NCBI GenBank assembly: GCA_026416455.1
Contig: JAOAFE010000007.1
Span: 48,598 to 112,597 of the forward strand
Origin: Syntrophales bacterium
GTDB lineage: Bacteria > Desulfobacterota > Syntrophia > Syntrophales > UBA8958
Length of the DNA stretch: 64,000 bases
Direction of reading: 5' to 3'
The notes under the pieces were generated by a model. The model searched no databases, was not told where the DNA came from, and saw only the letters and a list, made by a program, of their open reading frames with translations. The translations under genes were made by a program, and so were the position numbers. Numbering within the stretch: position 1 is the first letter of the stretch; every line of letters begins with the position of its first letter. Below are positions 1 to 8,913 of this stretch, piece by piece.

Positions 1-363
1 GTAGGCTACATCTCCCGGGGGCGGGGGATAACGGTACATACAAAAAATTGCGTCAACGTACTTGAGGTGGATCCCGAACGTTTGATAGATGTCAACTGGT
101 GTGCTAGACCTGGACAGACGTTTCCCGTTGTACTCAGAGTTATTTGTCAGGATAGGAAGGGCATCTTGGCCGAAGTGAGTACGGCTATCTCCAGCCTTGA
201 TGTAAATATTGCCCATGCCGAGGTAAATACGACGGCCGATTTAAAAGCCATCTGTGTTTTCCAGGTTGATATCCAAGATTTGAACCAGTTGAACCAGATC
301 ATAGCCGCCATCAAAGGTTTGAGGTCCGTCCTCTTCGTGGAACGTCTATACAAGAGGTCATAG
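1..363 (+). CDS. relA/spoT: RelA/SpoT (p)ppGpp synthetase/hydrolase, C-terminal fragment
   Basis: The reading frame is open from the first base, so this is the 3' end of a gene whose body lies left of the window. The fragment starts in the conserved region before the ACT domain (GYISRGRGITVHTKNC), and an ACT domain follows (VVLRVICQDRKGILAEVSTAI onward, about 65 residues). In long RSH enzymes these C-terminal parts sense ribosome or amino-acid status and regulate (p)ppGpp synthesis and hydrolysis in the N-terminal half. The tracked start at 67 is an internal artefact. Whether the enzyme is a bifunctional Rel/Spo or a synthetase-only RelA cannot be told from this part. Confidence 0.93.
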   Translation, partial: VGYISRGRGITVHTKNCVNVLEVDPERLIDVNWCARPGQTFPVVLRVICQDRKGILAEVSTAISSLDVNIAHAEVNTTADLKAICVFQVDIQDLNQLNQIIAAIKGLRSVLFVERLYKRS

Positions 364-431
364 CAAGATTGACAAAATTGATGTCTTTAATCTAAAAGGC
401 AGCACCATGTGTTGAAAAACGGCAGGGTAGA

Positions 432-1115
432 ATGAATAAAATTTTATCTTTCGCAACCTTATTTTTCCTTCTGATGGCCTCGCCGGGGAGGGGACAAGTG
501 CCTTCCATTGTAATCGATCCTGCCCATGGGGGGAAAGATTATGGTGTGATGGTAACGGAAAAGATTACGGAAAAAGATGTGACCCTAAAAATTTCCCTCC
601 TTGTAAAGAAAGAGCTGGAGAAAACAGGTCGAGTGAAGGTGATTCTGACCAGGGAAAAAGATACGGACCTTTCAATTAAGGACAGGATCAAGCTTATCCA
701 GGAGATAAAACCTACTGCCATCGTTAGTCTTCATGTGAACAGGGGGTTCGGTCGTTCGGCCCGGGGTTTTGAAATTTATTTTCCCGGCTTTAAGGTCGAT
801 GAAGATGGTAAAGTAAAGGGGGGAGAAGCGCAAAGTATTATTAATTCTATGCGGAAGACGGAATATCTCAACAAATCAGTTACTATGGCACAACATTTAC
901 AGCGCCATCTCATTTACGTGTTTCCCAAAGAGAATAGAGGCTTGAGGGAGGCGTCCATGGAGATGACGGATTCTGTGACAATTCCGGCTGTTGTGGTGGA
1001 AATAGGATTTGCAAGTAATCCGGAGAATATGAGGAAATTAACAGACACGAAAGGGCAGATGGAAGTTGCTAGCGCTCTAAGTCGCGGCATTTTAGAATGG
1101 ATAGGGAAGAAATGA
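432..1115 (+). CDS. N-acetylmuramoyl-L-alanine amidase (Amidase_3)
   Basis: This is a secreted zinc amidase of 227 residues that cleaves the MurNAc-L-Ala bond in peptidoglycan. A signal peptide covers about residues 1-22 (hydrophobic [10 protein letters not shown]). The first zinc ligand is the His of DPAHGGKD (about 32), a Glu near 47 and the His of SLHVN (about 101) fit the other ligands, and the Glu of [10 protein letters not shown] (about 205) is the expected catalytic residue. The usual C-terminal cell-wall-binding repeats are absent, so this is the bare catalytic domain. The stop codon overlaps the rph start as ATGA, which implies co-translation. AmiC-type daughter-cell separation is the likely role, by inference. 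Confidence 0.9.
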   Translation: MNKILSFATLFFLLMASPGRGQVPSIVIDPAHGGKDYGVMVTEKITEKDVTLKISLLVKKELEKTGRVKVILTREKDTDLSIKDRIKLIQEIKPTAIVSLHVNRGFGRSARGFEIYFPGFKVDEDGKVKGGEAQSIINSMRKTEYLNKSVTMAQHLQRHLIYVFPKENRGLREASMEMTDSVTIPAVVVEIGFASNPENMRKLTDTKGQMEVASALSRGILEWIGKK

Positions 1116-1831
1116 GTTACACAAGAGTTGATGGGCGCCAGTTTGATGAACTTAGACCAATCAAGGTCGTCAAGGACTTTTTGAAATACGCCCCCAGTTC
1201 CGTGCTTATTGAAATGGGGGAGACGAAGGTCCTCTGCGTAGCTTCGTTTGCAGAAGAAATCCCTCCTTTCCTCAGAGAAACCGACCAGGGTTGGCTCACG
1301 GCGGAATATGCGATGTTACCTATGGCAGCCCGCGAGCGATCGCCTCGGGGCCGAGTTACCGGTAGAAATTACGAAATACAGCGATTGATAGGCCGATCCA
1401 TTCGAGCGGTGGTGGATTTGGGTGCCATCGGAAGAAGAACCGTTTACGTAGATTGTGATGTCATTCAGGCGGATGGGGGAACTAGAACCGCTTCAATAAC
1501 AGGCGGATTCTTGGCGGTCGCTTTACTCTTTGAGAAGATGGTAGCGGATGGCTGGATAGGCCAGGTGCCGGTAATAGATTATGTAGCAGCTATCAGTGTA
1601 GGTATTGTGGACGGTGAATTGCTTCTAGACTTGGATTACGAAGAAGACTCTCGGGCAGATGTGGATATGAATGTGGTAATGACGGGATCGGGGAAATTGG
1701 TAGAAGTGCAAGGGACGGCGGAAAAGATGCCTTTTGGGAGGAAGCAGATGGAGGCAATGCTCGATCTGGCGGGAAGGGGTATAGAGAAGCTTATTTCCGT
1801 ACAAAAGGACATCTTGGGTGAGGGCAAATGA
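1112..1831 (+). CDS. rph: Ribonuclease PH
   Basis: A phosphorolytic 3'-5' exoribonuclease that trims tRNA 3' ends; cytoplasmic, normally a hexamer. The 239-residue length is typical. The N-terminal [13 protein letters not shown], the [11 protein letters not shown] stretch, the RxxRxxGR-type phosphate/RNA-binding segment ([20 protein letters not shown]) and the [16 protein letters not shown] block are hallmarks of the family. I chose the ATG at 1112, not the tracked 1097: it overlaps the amidase stop as ATGA, has AGGGAAGA just upstream, and gives the family-standard N-terminus. It is followed by rdgB with another ATGA overlap. Confidence 0.96.
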   Translation: MSYTRVDGRQFDELRPIKVVKDFLKYAPSSVLIEMGETKVLCVASFAEEIPPFLRETDQGWLTAEYAMLPMAARERSPRGRVTGRNYEIQRLIGRSIRAVVDLGAIGRRTVYVDCDVIQADGGTRTASITGGFLAVALLFEKMVADGWIGQVPVIDYVAAISVGIVDGELLLDLDYEEDSRADVDMNVVMTGSGKLVEVQGTAEKMPFGRKQMEAMLDLAGRGIEKLISVQKDILGEGK

Positions 1832-2427
1832 AGAAGTTGGTCTTGGCGACAACCAATGAGGGAAAAATCAGGGAGATGAAAATGTTACTCCAAGACCTAC
1901 CGCTGGAGATATTGACGTTGAAAGAATTCCCTGGCTTTGAGGGTGTAGAAGAAGACGGAGAAGATTTTTTTACCAATGCCCTGAAAAAAGCTGAAAAAGT
2001 AGCACGATTTACTTCTCTCCCTGCTGTCGCCGATGATTCTGGCCTGGTGGTGGAGGCCCTGGGGGGCGAGCCGGGTGTGAAATCGGCACGATTTGCGGGC
2101 GAAGGGGCGACAGATGAGGAGAATATGGAAAAGTTACTAAAAATCATGGAACCCATTCCAGAGGAGAAAAGGAAAGCCCATTTTGTTTGTGTCATCGTCT
2201 ATTTCCGTCCCACCGGAGAATACGAAAGTTTCATAGGAAAATGGGAAGGGTTTATCACCTATCAAAAGAGAGGAACGGGCGGTTTTGGGTACGATCCGGT
2301 ATTTTATGTTCCGTCCCTCTCCCGTACGGCGGCTGAGCTTGCACCGGAAGAAAAAAACAAGTATAGTCACCGAGGCCAGGCGCTAAGAGGTTTGAAAGAT
2401 TTCCTTCGTCGTCATTTAGATGCTTAA
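1828..2427 (+). CDS. rdgB: XTP/dITP pyrophosphatase (HAM1/RdgB)
   Basis: A house-cleaning nucleotide pyrophosphatase that hydrolyses dITP and XTP to monophosphates, keeping deaminated purines out of DNA and RNA. The 199 residues match the family length. Motifs seen are [12 protein letters not shown] near the N-terminus, the metal/substrate-binding [11 protein letters not shown] at about 67-77, GGFGYDPVF, and the C-terminal SHRGQAL. The start overlaps the rph stop (ATGA). The pair rph-rdgB is a widespread arrangement. tRNA-Pro begins four bases after the stop, so the tRNA is probably cut from the operon transcript. Confidence 0.96.
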   Translation: MKKLVLATTNEGKIREMKMLLQDLPLEILTLKEFPGFEGVEEDGEDFFTNALKKAEKVARFTSLPAVADDSGLVVEALGGEPGVKSARFAGEGATDEENMEKLLKIMEPIPEEKRKAHFVCVIVYFRPTGEYESFIGKWEGFITYQKRGTGGFGYDPVFYVPSLSRTAAELAPEEKNKYSHRGQALRGLKDFLRRHLDA

Positions 2428-2431
2428 TCGT

Positions 2432-2508
2432 CGGGGCGTAGCGCAGCCTGGTAGCGCGCCTGCTTTGGGAGCAGGATGTCGCAGGTTCAAATCCTGCCGC
2501 CCCGACCA
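2432..2508 (+). tRNA. tRNA-Pro (anticodon TGG)
   Basis: A 77-nt cloverleaf read by eye. The acceptor arms CGGGGCG and CGCCCCG pair fully, the discriminator is A, and the CCA end is encoded. The anticodon loop is TTTGGGA inside a 5-bp stem, giving TGG, which reads CCN proline codons. The T arm contains GGTTCAAATCC. No separate promoter is seen between it and the rdgB stop. Confidence 0.96.
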
Positions 2509-2535
2509 TTAAGATCCCGGGGAATCAAAAAATCC

Positions 2536-2563
2536 TTGACACTGTTTTTTCTCTTTTCATACT
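2536..2563 (+). promoter_or_regulatory. Candidate sigma-70 promoter for pncB-pncA
   Basis: A perfect -35 (TTGACA, 2536-2541) is followed after 16 bases by CATACT (2558-2563), a 4/6 match to TATAAT. It lies between tRNA-Pro and pncB, 45 bases before the start codon, in an otherwise uninformative gap. Predicted by inspection only. Confidence 0.5.
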
Positions 2564-2608
2564 AATTCATGAAGTGTTCGATTTATAAAGACATTTAATC
2601 AGGGCTCC

Positions 2609-4045
2609 ATGACAATCATGAAAAGTGTAGAAACCTCTGGACTCTATACTGACCTTTACCAAATTGCAATGGGTCAAGCTTACTTCTTAGACGGGGTAGC
2701 TGAGAAGCCGGCCGTTTTCGATTATTTCTTTCGGACCATTCCTTACAGTGGTGGGTATGTCGTTTTTGCGGGCTTGGAACCCTTAATCGACGTCCTGGAA
2801 AATTTAAAATTCTACCCGGAGGATTTAGAATATTTGCAGACGCTCGGTTTCCATCGGGACTATATAGATTTTCTCTCGTCGTTTACCTTTTCGGCCGACG
2901 TCTTGGCGATGAGGGAAGGTGAAATTGTCTTCCCCTTAGAACCCATCATCAGAGTGGAAGGTCGTCTTTTTGAGGCCCAGCTCGTGGAAACGGTGATTCT
3001 CAATCTCGTCAATTATCAAAGCCTTATAGCGACGAAGGCGGCGCGCATGAGACAGGCGGCCGGCAATCGTGTTCTGAGCGATTTCGGTCTCCGGAGAGCG
3101 CCAGCTCAAGGTGGTATGTTGGCCTCGAGAGCTGCCATCATAGGAGGATTTGACAGTACCTCTAACGTGAAGGCAGCGCAAATATATGGATTGGAGCCGG
3201 CTGGCACTATGGCCCATTCTTTTATCGAAAGTCATGGTGATGAGCTTACAGCCTATTTGAAATTTGTGAAGGCTAACCCGAAACGGGCTGTTTTGCTGGT
3301 TGACACTTATGACACACTTTTGAGTGGAGTTCCCCATGCTGTAGAGGCAGCTAAGAGATTGGAAGAGGAGGGAATCGAATTAAAAGGGATTCGCCTCGAC
3401 AGTGGAGATCTTGCCTATCTTTCTAAAAAAGCGAGGGAGATGCTTGACGAGGCCGGCCTCTCCCACGTGAGCATCGTTGCCTCCAATCTGCTCGACGAGT
3501 ATGTGATTAAAAGTCTGATTGACCAGGGTGCCCCGGTCGATATGTTTGGGGTGGGGACCCGATTGGTCACCGGCTTTCCCGATGCCGCCTTGGATGGGGT
3601 CTATAAGCTCTCCGTATACGATAGAGAACCGAGGATGAAGATTTCCGATAATTTGATTAAGACAACACTGCCGGGAAAGAAACAGGTTGCCCGATTCACC
3701 GATAGGAAGGGTATGTTCATGGCCGATGTGATCTTTCTTGAAGGAGAGGAGCAGTTAGAGAGGATGTTTCATCCCTACGAAAGGGAAAAAACCCTCTCTC
3801 TTTCGCAATACAGTGACGAGCCACTCCTTAAGCCCATCATGGCGAAGGGAAGAAGGATCGGCGAAAGGCGTGAGGTGAAAGAAATCGCCCAGTACGTGAA
3901 AGATAGGTTGTCCCTCTTACCGCAAGAGCATAAAAGATTCGAAAACCCCCATATTTACAAAGTCGGGTTGAGTGAAAAACTCATGATTTTGAGAGGGGCA
4001 CTGATGGAGAGATATAAAATGGGCTTTTCAGGAGGTAAGAGATGA
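2609..4045 (+). CDS. pncB: Nicotinate phosphoribosyltransferase
   Basis: It makes nicotinate mononucleotide from nicotinate and PRPP (Preiss-Handler NAD salvage) in the cytoplasm. The protein has 478 residues, like the longer bacterial NAPRTase subgroup. Diagnostic segments are LYTDLYQIAMGQAYF at the N-terminus, GTMAHSFIESHGDE (about 195-210), the PRPP-site region RLDSGDLAYLSKKAR (about 265-280) and GVGTRLVTG. The start is ATG 2609 or the in-frame ATG 2618; neither has a strong ribosome-binding site. It overlaps pncA by four bases, so nicotinamide-to-nicotinate and nicotinate-to-NaMN steps are translationally linked. Confidence 0.95.
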   Translation: MTIMKSVETSGLYTDLYQIAMGQAYFLDGVAEKPAVFDYFFRTIPYSGGYVVFAGLEPLIDVLENLKFYPEDLEYLQTLGFHRDYIDFLSSFTFSADVLAMREGEIVFPLEPIIRVEGRLFEAQLVETVILNLVNYQSLIATKAARMRQAAGNRVLSDFGLRRAPAQGGMLASRAAIIGGFDSTSNVKAAQIYGLEPAGTMAHSFIESHGDELTAYLKFVKANPKRAVLLVDTYDTLLSGVPHAVEAAKRLEEEGIELKGIRLDSGDLAYLSKKAREMLDEAGLSHVSIVASNLLDEYVIKSLIDQGAPVDMFGVGTRLVTGFPDAALDGVYKLSVYDREPRMKISDNLIKTTLPGKKQVARFTDRKGMFMADVIFLEGEEQLERMFHPYEREKTLSLSQYSDEPLLKPIMAKGRRIGERREVKEIAQYVKDRLSLLPQEHKRFENPHIYKVGLSEKLMILRGALMERYKMGFSGGKR

Positions 4046-4647
4046 AAGCACTGATCATCGTGGATTTACAGAAGGACTTTTTACCCGGTGGGCGTCTGCC
4101 TGTGCCGAGAGGAGATGAAATAGTAGAGTCAATTAACGGGATCGTAGATAAATTTGATTTGGTGGTTGCAACCCAGGATTGGCATCCGTCTAATCATTTA
4201 AGCTTTGCTTCTAATCATCCTGGCAAGAAGCCTTTTGATAAGGTCACGCTGGATGGCATAGAGCAGATCTTGTGGCCCGATCACTGTGTTCAGGGTAGTG
4301 AGGGGGCAGGCTTTGCTGCCCATTTTGATGAGCGTCGGGTAGAGGCTATCTTTCGAAAGGGTACGGACCCTGGAATTGACAGTTATTCCGGCTTTTTCGA
4401 CAATGGTCACAAAAAATCTACGGGTCTTAAAGACTATCTGCTGGGACGAGGAGTGAAAGACCTCTACGTCTGCGGGTTGGCAGCGGAATATTGCGTTCTT
4501 TATACGGCCTTGGATGCCATTGAACTGGGATTTAAAACCTATTATATCGAAGACCTTACGCGTCCTATAGATCACGATGCCTTCGAACAAGCTAAAAAGG
4601 CCATCCTACAAAGGGGAGGACATGTCTTAACCGCATCGTCCTTGTAA
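4042..4647 (+). CDS. pncA: Nicotinamidase
   Basis: An isochorismatase-fold hydrolase (201 aa) that deamidates nicotinamide to nicotinate, feeding the upstream pncB. The catalytic Asp is in IIVDLQKDF (Asp8), the Lys in FRKGTDP (about 110), and the nucleophilic Cys in AAEYCVLYTALDA (about 152). Metal ligands are in TQDWHPSNHLSF. The ATGA overlap with pncB fixes the start. The gene ends two bases before the convergent ABC permease gene, leaving no room for a terminator hairpin. Confidence 0.96.
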   Translation: MKALIIVDLQKDFLPGGRLPVPRGDEIVESINGIVDKFDLVVATQDWHPSNHLSFASNHPGKKPFDKVTLDGIEQILWPDHCVQGSEGAGFAAHFDERRVEAIFRKGTDPGIDSYSGFFDNGHKKSTGLKDYLLGRGVKDLYVCGLAAEYCVLYTALDAIELGFKTYYIEDLTRPIDHDAFEQAKKAILQRGGHVLTASSL

Positions 4648-4649
4648 AT

Positions 4650-5606
4650 TTAGATCGACCTGATCTCCTGTCTCATGAATACGAGATATGAGATAGCAAA
4701 ACAGATCACCGTAATAGCAAGGAGACAAATGATGTAGGGCATTACAATAAGGGTGCTCTGTAGCATAGGTAGAGGACCGGAAAACCTTTCCTGGGAAAAT
4801 TTCTCCATGGGACCCATGATGACAAAGCTGCGCGTCGTGCGCCGGGTTGGATCTATGATGACCGCCGTTGCCTCTGAATAAAGCACCATCGGAGAAAGGA
4901 GAGAGATGGATCTTTGGAGGTTTATTTGTTTGATTAAGGCCTCTGGATTGTCGGGTTGGGCGGAAGGCGTTATAGATTTGGCGACGATCGATGCCCCCAA
5001 AGTAAGGAAGAAGGAAAAGAAAATCCAGACGGCGAGAGACGCGAGGGCGGAAGTCGTTACGCTTCTGAAAAGGATGGAAAATAGAATGGCCACTCCAAGC
5101 CAGAAGGATATGTAGACGATACTTACGATTAGATAGACTAAAATCCGGCCTATCTCCTCTGGGCCGGGCACCACGCCGATAAGATTCAGACCCAGCCCCG
5201 TTGTAACCAGCACAATAGAAACCATCATTATACTAATCGTCGCCACGCCAGCCAGGAATTTTCCGTTAATAACCGCATCCCGGTATATGGGTTGTGAAAG
5301 AAGGCGACTTAAGGTTCCTTCGTTCTTTTCTCGATTGATCATGTCAAAACCCAGGATGAGACCGATGAGGGGACCGAAGAAAGCTACGAATTGGACGAAA
5401 GAAAAGAGGGCCCCCTGGGCGGTAAAGAGCATTAGAAATACAAATTTTGGCTTCGCGACTCCTTGGAGTTCTTGTTTGATGGACATGCCCACCATGTAAG
5501 TGGTAACGAGACTGACCATCCAGATGAGGGCAAAAAGTATGAGGAAACGGTAACTGCTAAAGTGATCGGCTAACTCCTTCTTGAAAATTACTTTCAGACC
5601 CCTCAT
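4650..5606 (-). CDS. ABC-2 type transporter permease
   Basis: An integral membrane permease of 318 residues with about six hydrophobic segments: one near residues 20-42, others around 60-80, 105-130, 140-165 and 175-200, and a last one near 285-310. The long extracytoplasmic loop between the last two resembles NosY/ABC-2 permeases. It begins one base after the end of its ATPase partner and is the last gene of a three-gene minus-strand operon (NEW3 protein, ATPase, permease). The substrate is unknown. The region SQPIYRDAVINGKFLAG is typical of ABC-2 permeases. Confidence 0.85.
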   Translation of the reverse strand: MRGLKVIFKKELADHFSSYRFLILFALIWMVSLVTTYMVGMSIKQELQGVAKPKFVFLMLFTAQGALFSFVQFVAFFGPLIGLILGFDMINREKNEGTLSRLLSQPIYRDAVINGKFLAGVATISIMMVSIVLVTTGLGLNLIGVVPGPEEIGRILVYLIVSIVYISFWLGVAILFSILFRSVTTSALASLAVWIFFSFFLTLGASIVAKSITPSAQPDNPEALIKQINLQRSISLLSPMVLYSEATAVIIDPTRRTTRSFVIMGPMEKFSQERFSGPLPMLQSTLIVMPYIICLLAITVICFAISYLVFMRQEIRSI

Positions 5607-5607
5607 T

Positions 5608-6360
5608 TCATGCCTCCCGGAAGTACTTCATGTATATGTCCTCGAGAGTGTATTCTTCGTCACCCATGCCGAATTTTTCCGTGGCCAGCTCTTCGAGGGT
5701 GCCTAACGCGACCATTTTGCCTTTGATCATAATGCCTACGCGGTGGCATAACTTTTGGACCATCTCTAGATAATGGGAGCTTAAGATTACAGTCATCCCC
5801 TCTTGTTTGGCCAGTGTCTCTATGAGTTCGATCATGTTATTGGTGGCATCGGGATCAAGACCCAAAGTTGGTTCATCGAGGAAGGCGAGTTTCGGTTTTT
5901 TCACGAGTAATTCGGCCAAACCCAGTCTTTGCCTCATGCCGCGGGAGTAGGCCCCGACCTTTTTTTTCTCCTCCCCCTCAAGCCCTACGGTGCGCAAGGC
6001 GTTTTCGATTCTTTGCTCTGCTTCTTTAGGTGGTATGTTGTTCAAGTCTGCTACAAATCTGAGGGTTTGGATGGCATTGAGATCATTGTAAAAACCCATA
6101 TTTTCCGGCATATAGCCGATGAGACCCTTCACCTTAATCGAGTCCCTTGTCGGATCGATACCAAACACGCGAGCCTCACCTCCGGACGGCTCCGTCAATC
6201 CCAGTAACATGAGAATAATAGTCGTTTTGCCTGCTCCGTTAGGTCCTAGAAGGCCGAAGATTTCCCCTTCCGTGACGGTAAAGGAAACTTTATCTACCGC
6301 CACCTGACCGTGGTAAATCTTTGTTAGTTCTTTTGTTTCTACAACTAGTGGCGAGGTCAT
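5608..6360 (-). CDS. ABC transporter ATP-binding protein
   Basis: This ATPase energises the adjacent ABC-2 permease. Walker A is GPNGAGKTT, the signature is YSRGMRQRLG, and Walker B plus D-loop is LAFLDEPTLGLD; the switch His is in LSSHYLEMVQ. The real start is the ATG at 6360 (protein MTSPLVVETKEL), not the tracked 6438, because it overlaps the stop of the upstream NEW3 gene as ATGA and gives a standard 250-residue CcmA/NosF-type ATPase. The extra 26 tracked residues are an antisense-like extension of no family character. Confidence 0.92.
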   Translation of the reverse strand: MTSPLVVETKELTKIYHGQVAVDKVSFTVTEGEIFGLLGPNGAGKTTIILMLLGLTEPSGGEARVFGIDPTRDSIKVKGLIGYMPENMGFYNDLNAIQTLRFVADLNNIPPKEAEQRIENALRTVGLEGEEKKKVGAYSRGMRQRLGLAELLVKKPKLAFLDEPTLGLDPDATNNMIELIETLAKQEGMTVILSSHYLEMVQKLCHRVGIMIKGKMVALGTLEELATEKFGMGDEEYTLEDIYMKYFREA

Positions 6361-7577
6361 CTTCTCCCTATCCAGCGGAACATGAAGGTGAGACCGGCTA
6401 TGACAACGAGAATAATACCCAATCCAATCCAGCCCCAAGTAGTAGAAGCCTTGACAGAAACCCGGAATTCTAAATTTTTTACCGCCTTATCCCCGTCGGC
6501 CACTATATTGACCGAGTAGTCTCCAACTAGGGCTTCATCGGCGGGTGTGATGGTTGCCTCCACTTGTTTAATTTCCCGCGGCTCTAAAACGGGGATAACC
6601 TCCGGTTTAAATTCCACCTTCCAGTTCTCTGGTTTGTAGGCCGTAAACTTCACATTTTTAAGCGTTGCTGTTCCCGTATTTTTCACAAAAATGGAGACGG
6701 TCGCCTTTTTTCCCTGGTTTACCTCCAAGCTTAGAAGACCTGTCGCCGTACCCGCCTCGATGGAATAAGTTCCCGTCAGTACACAAGTGAGTCTAATTTC
6801 CGATCGAGCGTCTTCTGTCTGCGCGCGGAATATAATGGGGTATTCACCAGCTCGAGCGTCTTTTATAGGATTCACTTCCAGAGAGATCGTTTGACTATCG
6901 TTAGCGCGGATTTTCAGGCTGGAGATAGTTTTTGGTTCATAAGAGGGTTTGATGTTCACTTCCCATCCTTCTGGAACCTGCGCAGAGAGGTTAACAATGG
7001 CGTCTTTGCCCAGTTTATTTTCAACCTCGATAGAAAATTCAAATTTCATGTTCGACGGTGCCTGCAAGATTGGGTAAGAGGTGGAGAGTTTAAGCCCGCG
7101 CATGGTCGCTTTATCCGCTTCTCGAACTTTTATGGTTAAGGGTTGCTTCAAAAGAAAACGCTCGTCCTGAGTCTTAGCTTCAATCAAGAAATTATAATCC
7201 CCTGGTCGTATGGATTTGTCGGGCTCTGCTTCGAAAATTATAGATTTGTCTTCACCTGCGGGTACGGAGAGACCCGTTACTGTGTATTGATCTGTTTTTA
7301 GGCGAGTTCGCCAACCTGAGGGTTTGGCTGATACCCATACCTGAACGAATTCCATTGTTTTTCCGCCATTGTGAAACAGCAGGTTCATGGAAACCGATTG
7401 CCCTTGGGCAACTTCGATTCCCGGATATTCAAGGGCCATGGTAAGTAGGCGCTCAGGACGATCCTCACTGAGAACGGTTTTCTTTTTTGTCTCTGCTGCA
7501 TGCCCAGTGTGAACGAAAAACATAAGTAAGAAGATCGATAAAGGTGCAATCCAGTATTTCCCTATTGAACTTTTCAC
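6357..7577 (-). CDS. NEW3-domain membrane-anchored secreted protein
   Basis: A 406-residue protein with an N-terminal signal peptide (about 1-27), three or so Ig-like NEW3 (alpha-galactosidase-associated/NPCBM) domains, and a C-terminal membrane helix near 380-402 (GWIGLGIILVVIAGLTFMF) followed by RWIGRR. Repeating phrases such as PEGWEVNIKP and PENWKVEFKP mark successive domains. The topology puts most of the protein outside the cytoplasm. The start is GTG at 7577 behind AGGAGGAGC. It overlaps the ATPase gene by ATGA, so it probably works with the exporter as an accessory or cargo-handling factor (inference). Confidence 0.82.
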   Translation of the reverse strand: MKSSIGKYWIAPLSIFLLMFFVHTGHAAETKKKTVLSEDRPERLLTMALEYPGIEVAQGQSVSMNLLFHNGGKTMEFVQVWVSAKPSGWRTRLKTDQYTVTGLSVPAGEDKSIIFEAEPDKSIRPGDYNFLIEAKTQDERFLLKQPLTIKVREADKATMRGLKLSTSYPILQAPSNMKFEFSIEVENKLGKDAIVNLSAQVPEGWEVNIKPSYEPKTISSLKIRANDSQTISLEVNPIKDARAGEYPIIFRAQTEDARSEIRLTCVLTGTYSIEAGTATGLLSLEVNQGKKATVSIFVKNTGTATLKNVKFTAYKPENWKVEFKPEVIPVLEPREIKQVEATITPADEALVGDYSVNIVADGDKAVKNLEFRVSVKASTTWGWIGLGIILVVIAGLTFMFRWIGRR

Positions 7578-7710
7578 GACGCTCCTCCTTTTTACTGGCT
7601 TTGCCTAATTTAGTAGGATTTTTCGGCGGAGGCATATTAAGCATATGGAATCTTGTCTGTCAAGGTCTGTCTTGAACGGGGGGAAGAAAAGAGGTAGGTT
7701 CTATCCCATT

Positions 7711-8913
7711 ATGAAAAAGCGCTGGTTTATTTTTTCTATTGGGGCGGCGAATTTCTTCTTTTCCCAACTTTATCGGACAACGAATGCGGTCTTGGCTCCG
7801 TACTTAGTCAGGGATTTATCTTTAAACAGCGAAACCTTGGGTTTCCTTTCCGCTGTTTTCTTTTATTCTTTTGCCCTAAGTCAGATACCCATCCTGCTTG
7901 GGATTGATAAAGTGGGCCCGCGACGGCTGATGACCACTTTTGGGGTCATCGGAGTGGCCGGAGCCATTATCTTCGCCAGTGCCGAGACGTCTACCATGGC
8001 CATCTGGGGTCGCCTCCTTATGGGCGTTGGTATGTCGTGTGCTTTTATCGGTAGTCTGAAGCTCCTGTCGGTTTGGTTTCCTCCTGTAACCTTTGCCACC
8101 GTCTCTGGTTTGCTCACCTCGGTCGGAACGCTGGGGAACATCGTTTCCACCTCACCGCTTGCCTTCATGGCGGCTAAATTTGGCTGGCGGGAATCCTTTT
8201 TTATTCTCGCGGTGGCTCACAGCTTGGTAATCATTCTCCTCTGGTTAATCGTGAGAGATAGACCGGAAGGGATGGAAGGGGTAGGTCACTGGCAAAGTCG
8301 GTCCTCTCATATTGGTCTTCTATTCAAATCAAAAGATTTCTGGTTTATTTCCATCGTCGCGTTTCTGCGCTACGGCACATTCGCCTCTCTCCAAGCCCTC
8401 TGGGCAGGGCCACTACTTATTATGGTTTTAAAAATGACACCCATAATGGCGGGGCACGTTATATTTGCCATGAATGTGGGTACAATAGTAGGGTTTCCGC
8501 TATGGGGCCTCTTATCAGATCGGGTCTTTCATACACGAAAATATCTCGTTACGGTGGGAATATTTCTCATGGCAGTTGCAACTTTGTCGCTAAACACATT
8601 CGACGGGGGGATAGGTCCTCTTCTACCGGGAGTCGTATTTTTTCTGATCGGGTTCTTTGCCACTTCCGGTCAGCTCATGTACGCTCAGATTAAGGAGCTT
8701 TTCCCCGCTTCCATGTCCGGTGCGGCTATGACAGGGATTAATTTTTTCAATATGCTGGGACCCGCTTTTTTCCTACAATTTCTGGGTCTTATGATGTCGT
8801 TTCTGTATCCCAATGATTCATTAGGTCCAGCCGCCTTCCGCATGGTCATCTATTTCTGTGTTTTTTGCCAGACTCTCGCTGGTTTTCTCAGCTTTTTCGC
8901 CCGAGAGAGATAA
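7711..8913 (+). CDS. MFS transporter
   Basis: A major facilitator superfamily permease of about 400 residues with roughly twelve membrane helices. The loop-2/3 signature appears as DKVGPRRLMTTFG and its counterpart in the second half as LLSDRVFHTRKYL. I prefer the ATG at 7711 (MKKRWFIFSIGAANFFFSQLYR) because it places the first helix at the N-terminus; the tracked start at 7645 adds 22 charged residues of no family character. A GAGG lies somewhat far upstream, so the start is not certain. The substrate is unknown. Its 3' end overlaps the convergent 175-aa gene by 26 bases. Confidence 0.85.
   Translation: MKKRWFIFSIGAANFFFSQLYRTTNAVLAPYLVRDLSLNSETLGFLSAVFFYSFALSQIPILLGIDKVGPRRLMTTFGVIGVAGAIIFASAETSTMAIWGRLLMGVGMSCAFIGSLKLLSVWFPPVTFATVSGLLTSVGTLGNIVSTSPLAFMAAKFGWRESFFILAVAHSLVIILLWLIVRDRPEGMEGVGHWQSRSSHIGLLFKSKDFWFISIVAFLRYGTFASLQALWAGPLLIMVLKMTPIMAGHVIFAMNVGTIVGFPLWGLLSDRVFHTRKYLVTVGIFLMAVATLSLNTFDGGIGPLLPGVVFFLIGFFATSGQLMYAQIKELFPASMSGAAMTGINFFNMLGPAFFLQFLGLMMSFLYPNDSLGPAAFRMVIYFCVFCQTLAGFLSFFARER

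Noticed and set aside
67-363. ORF starting at ATG 67 as a separate ACT-domain protein
   Set aside because: The frame is open to base 1 and the upstream residues match the RelA/SpoT region before the ACT domain; it is the end of a larger gene.
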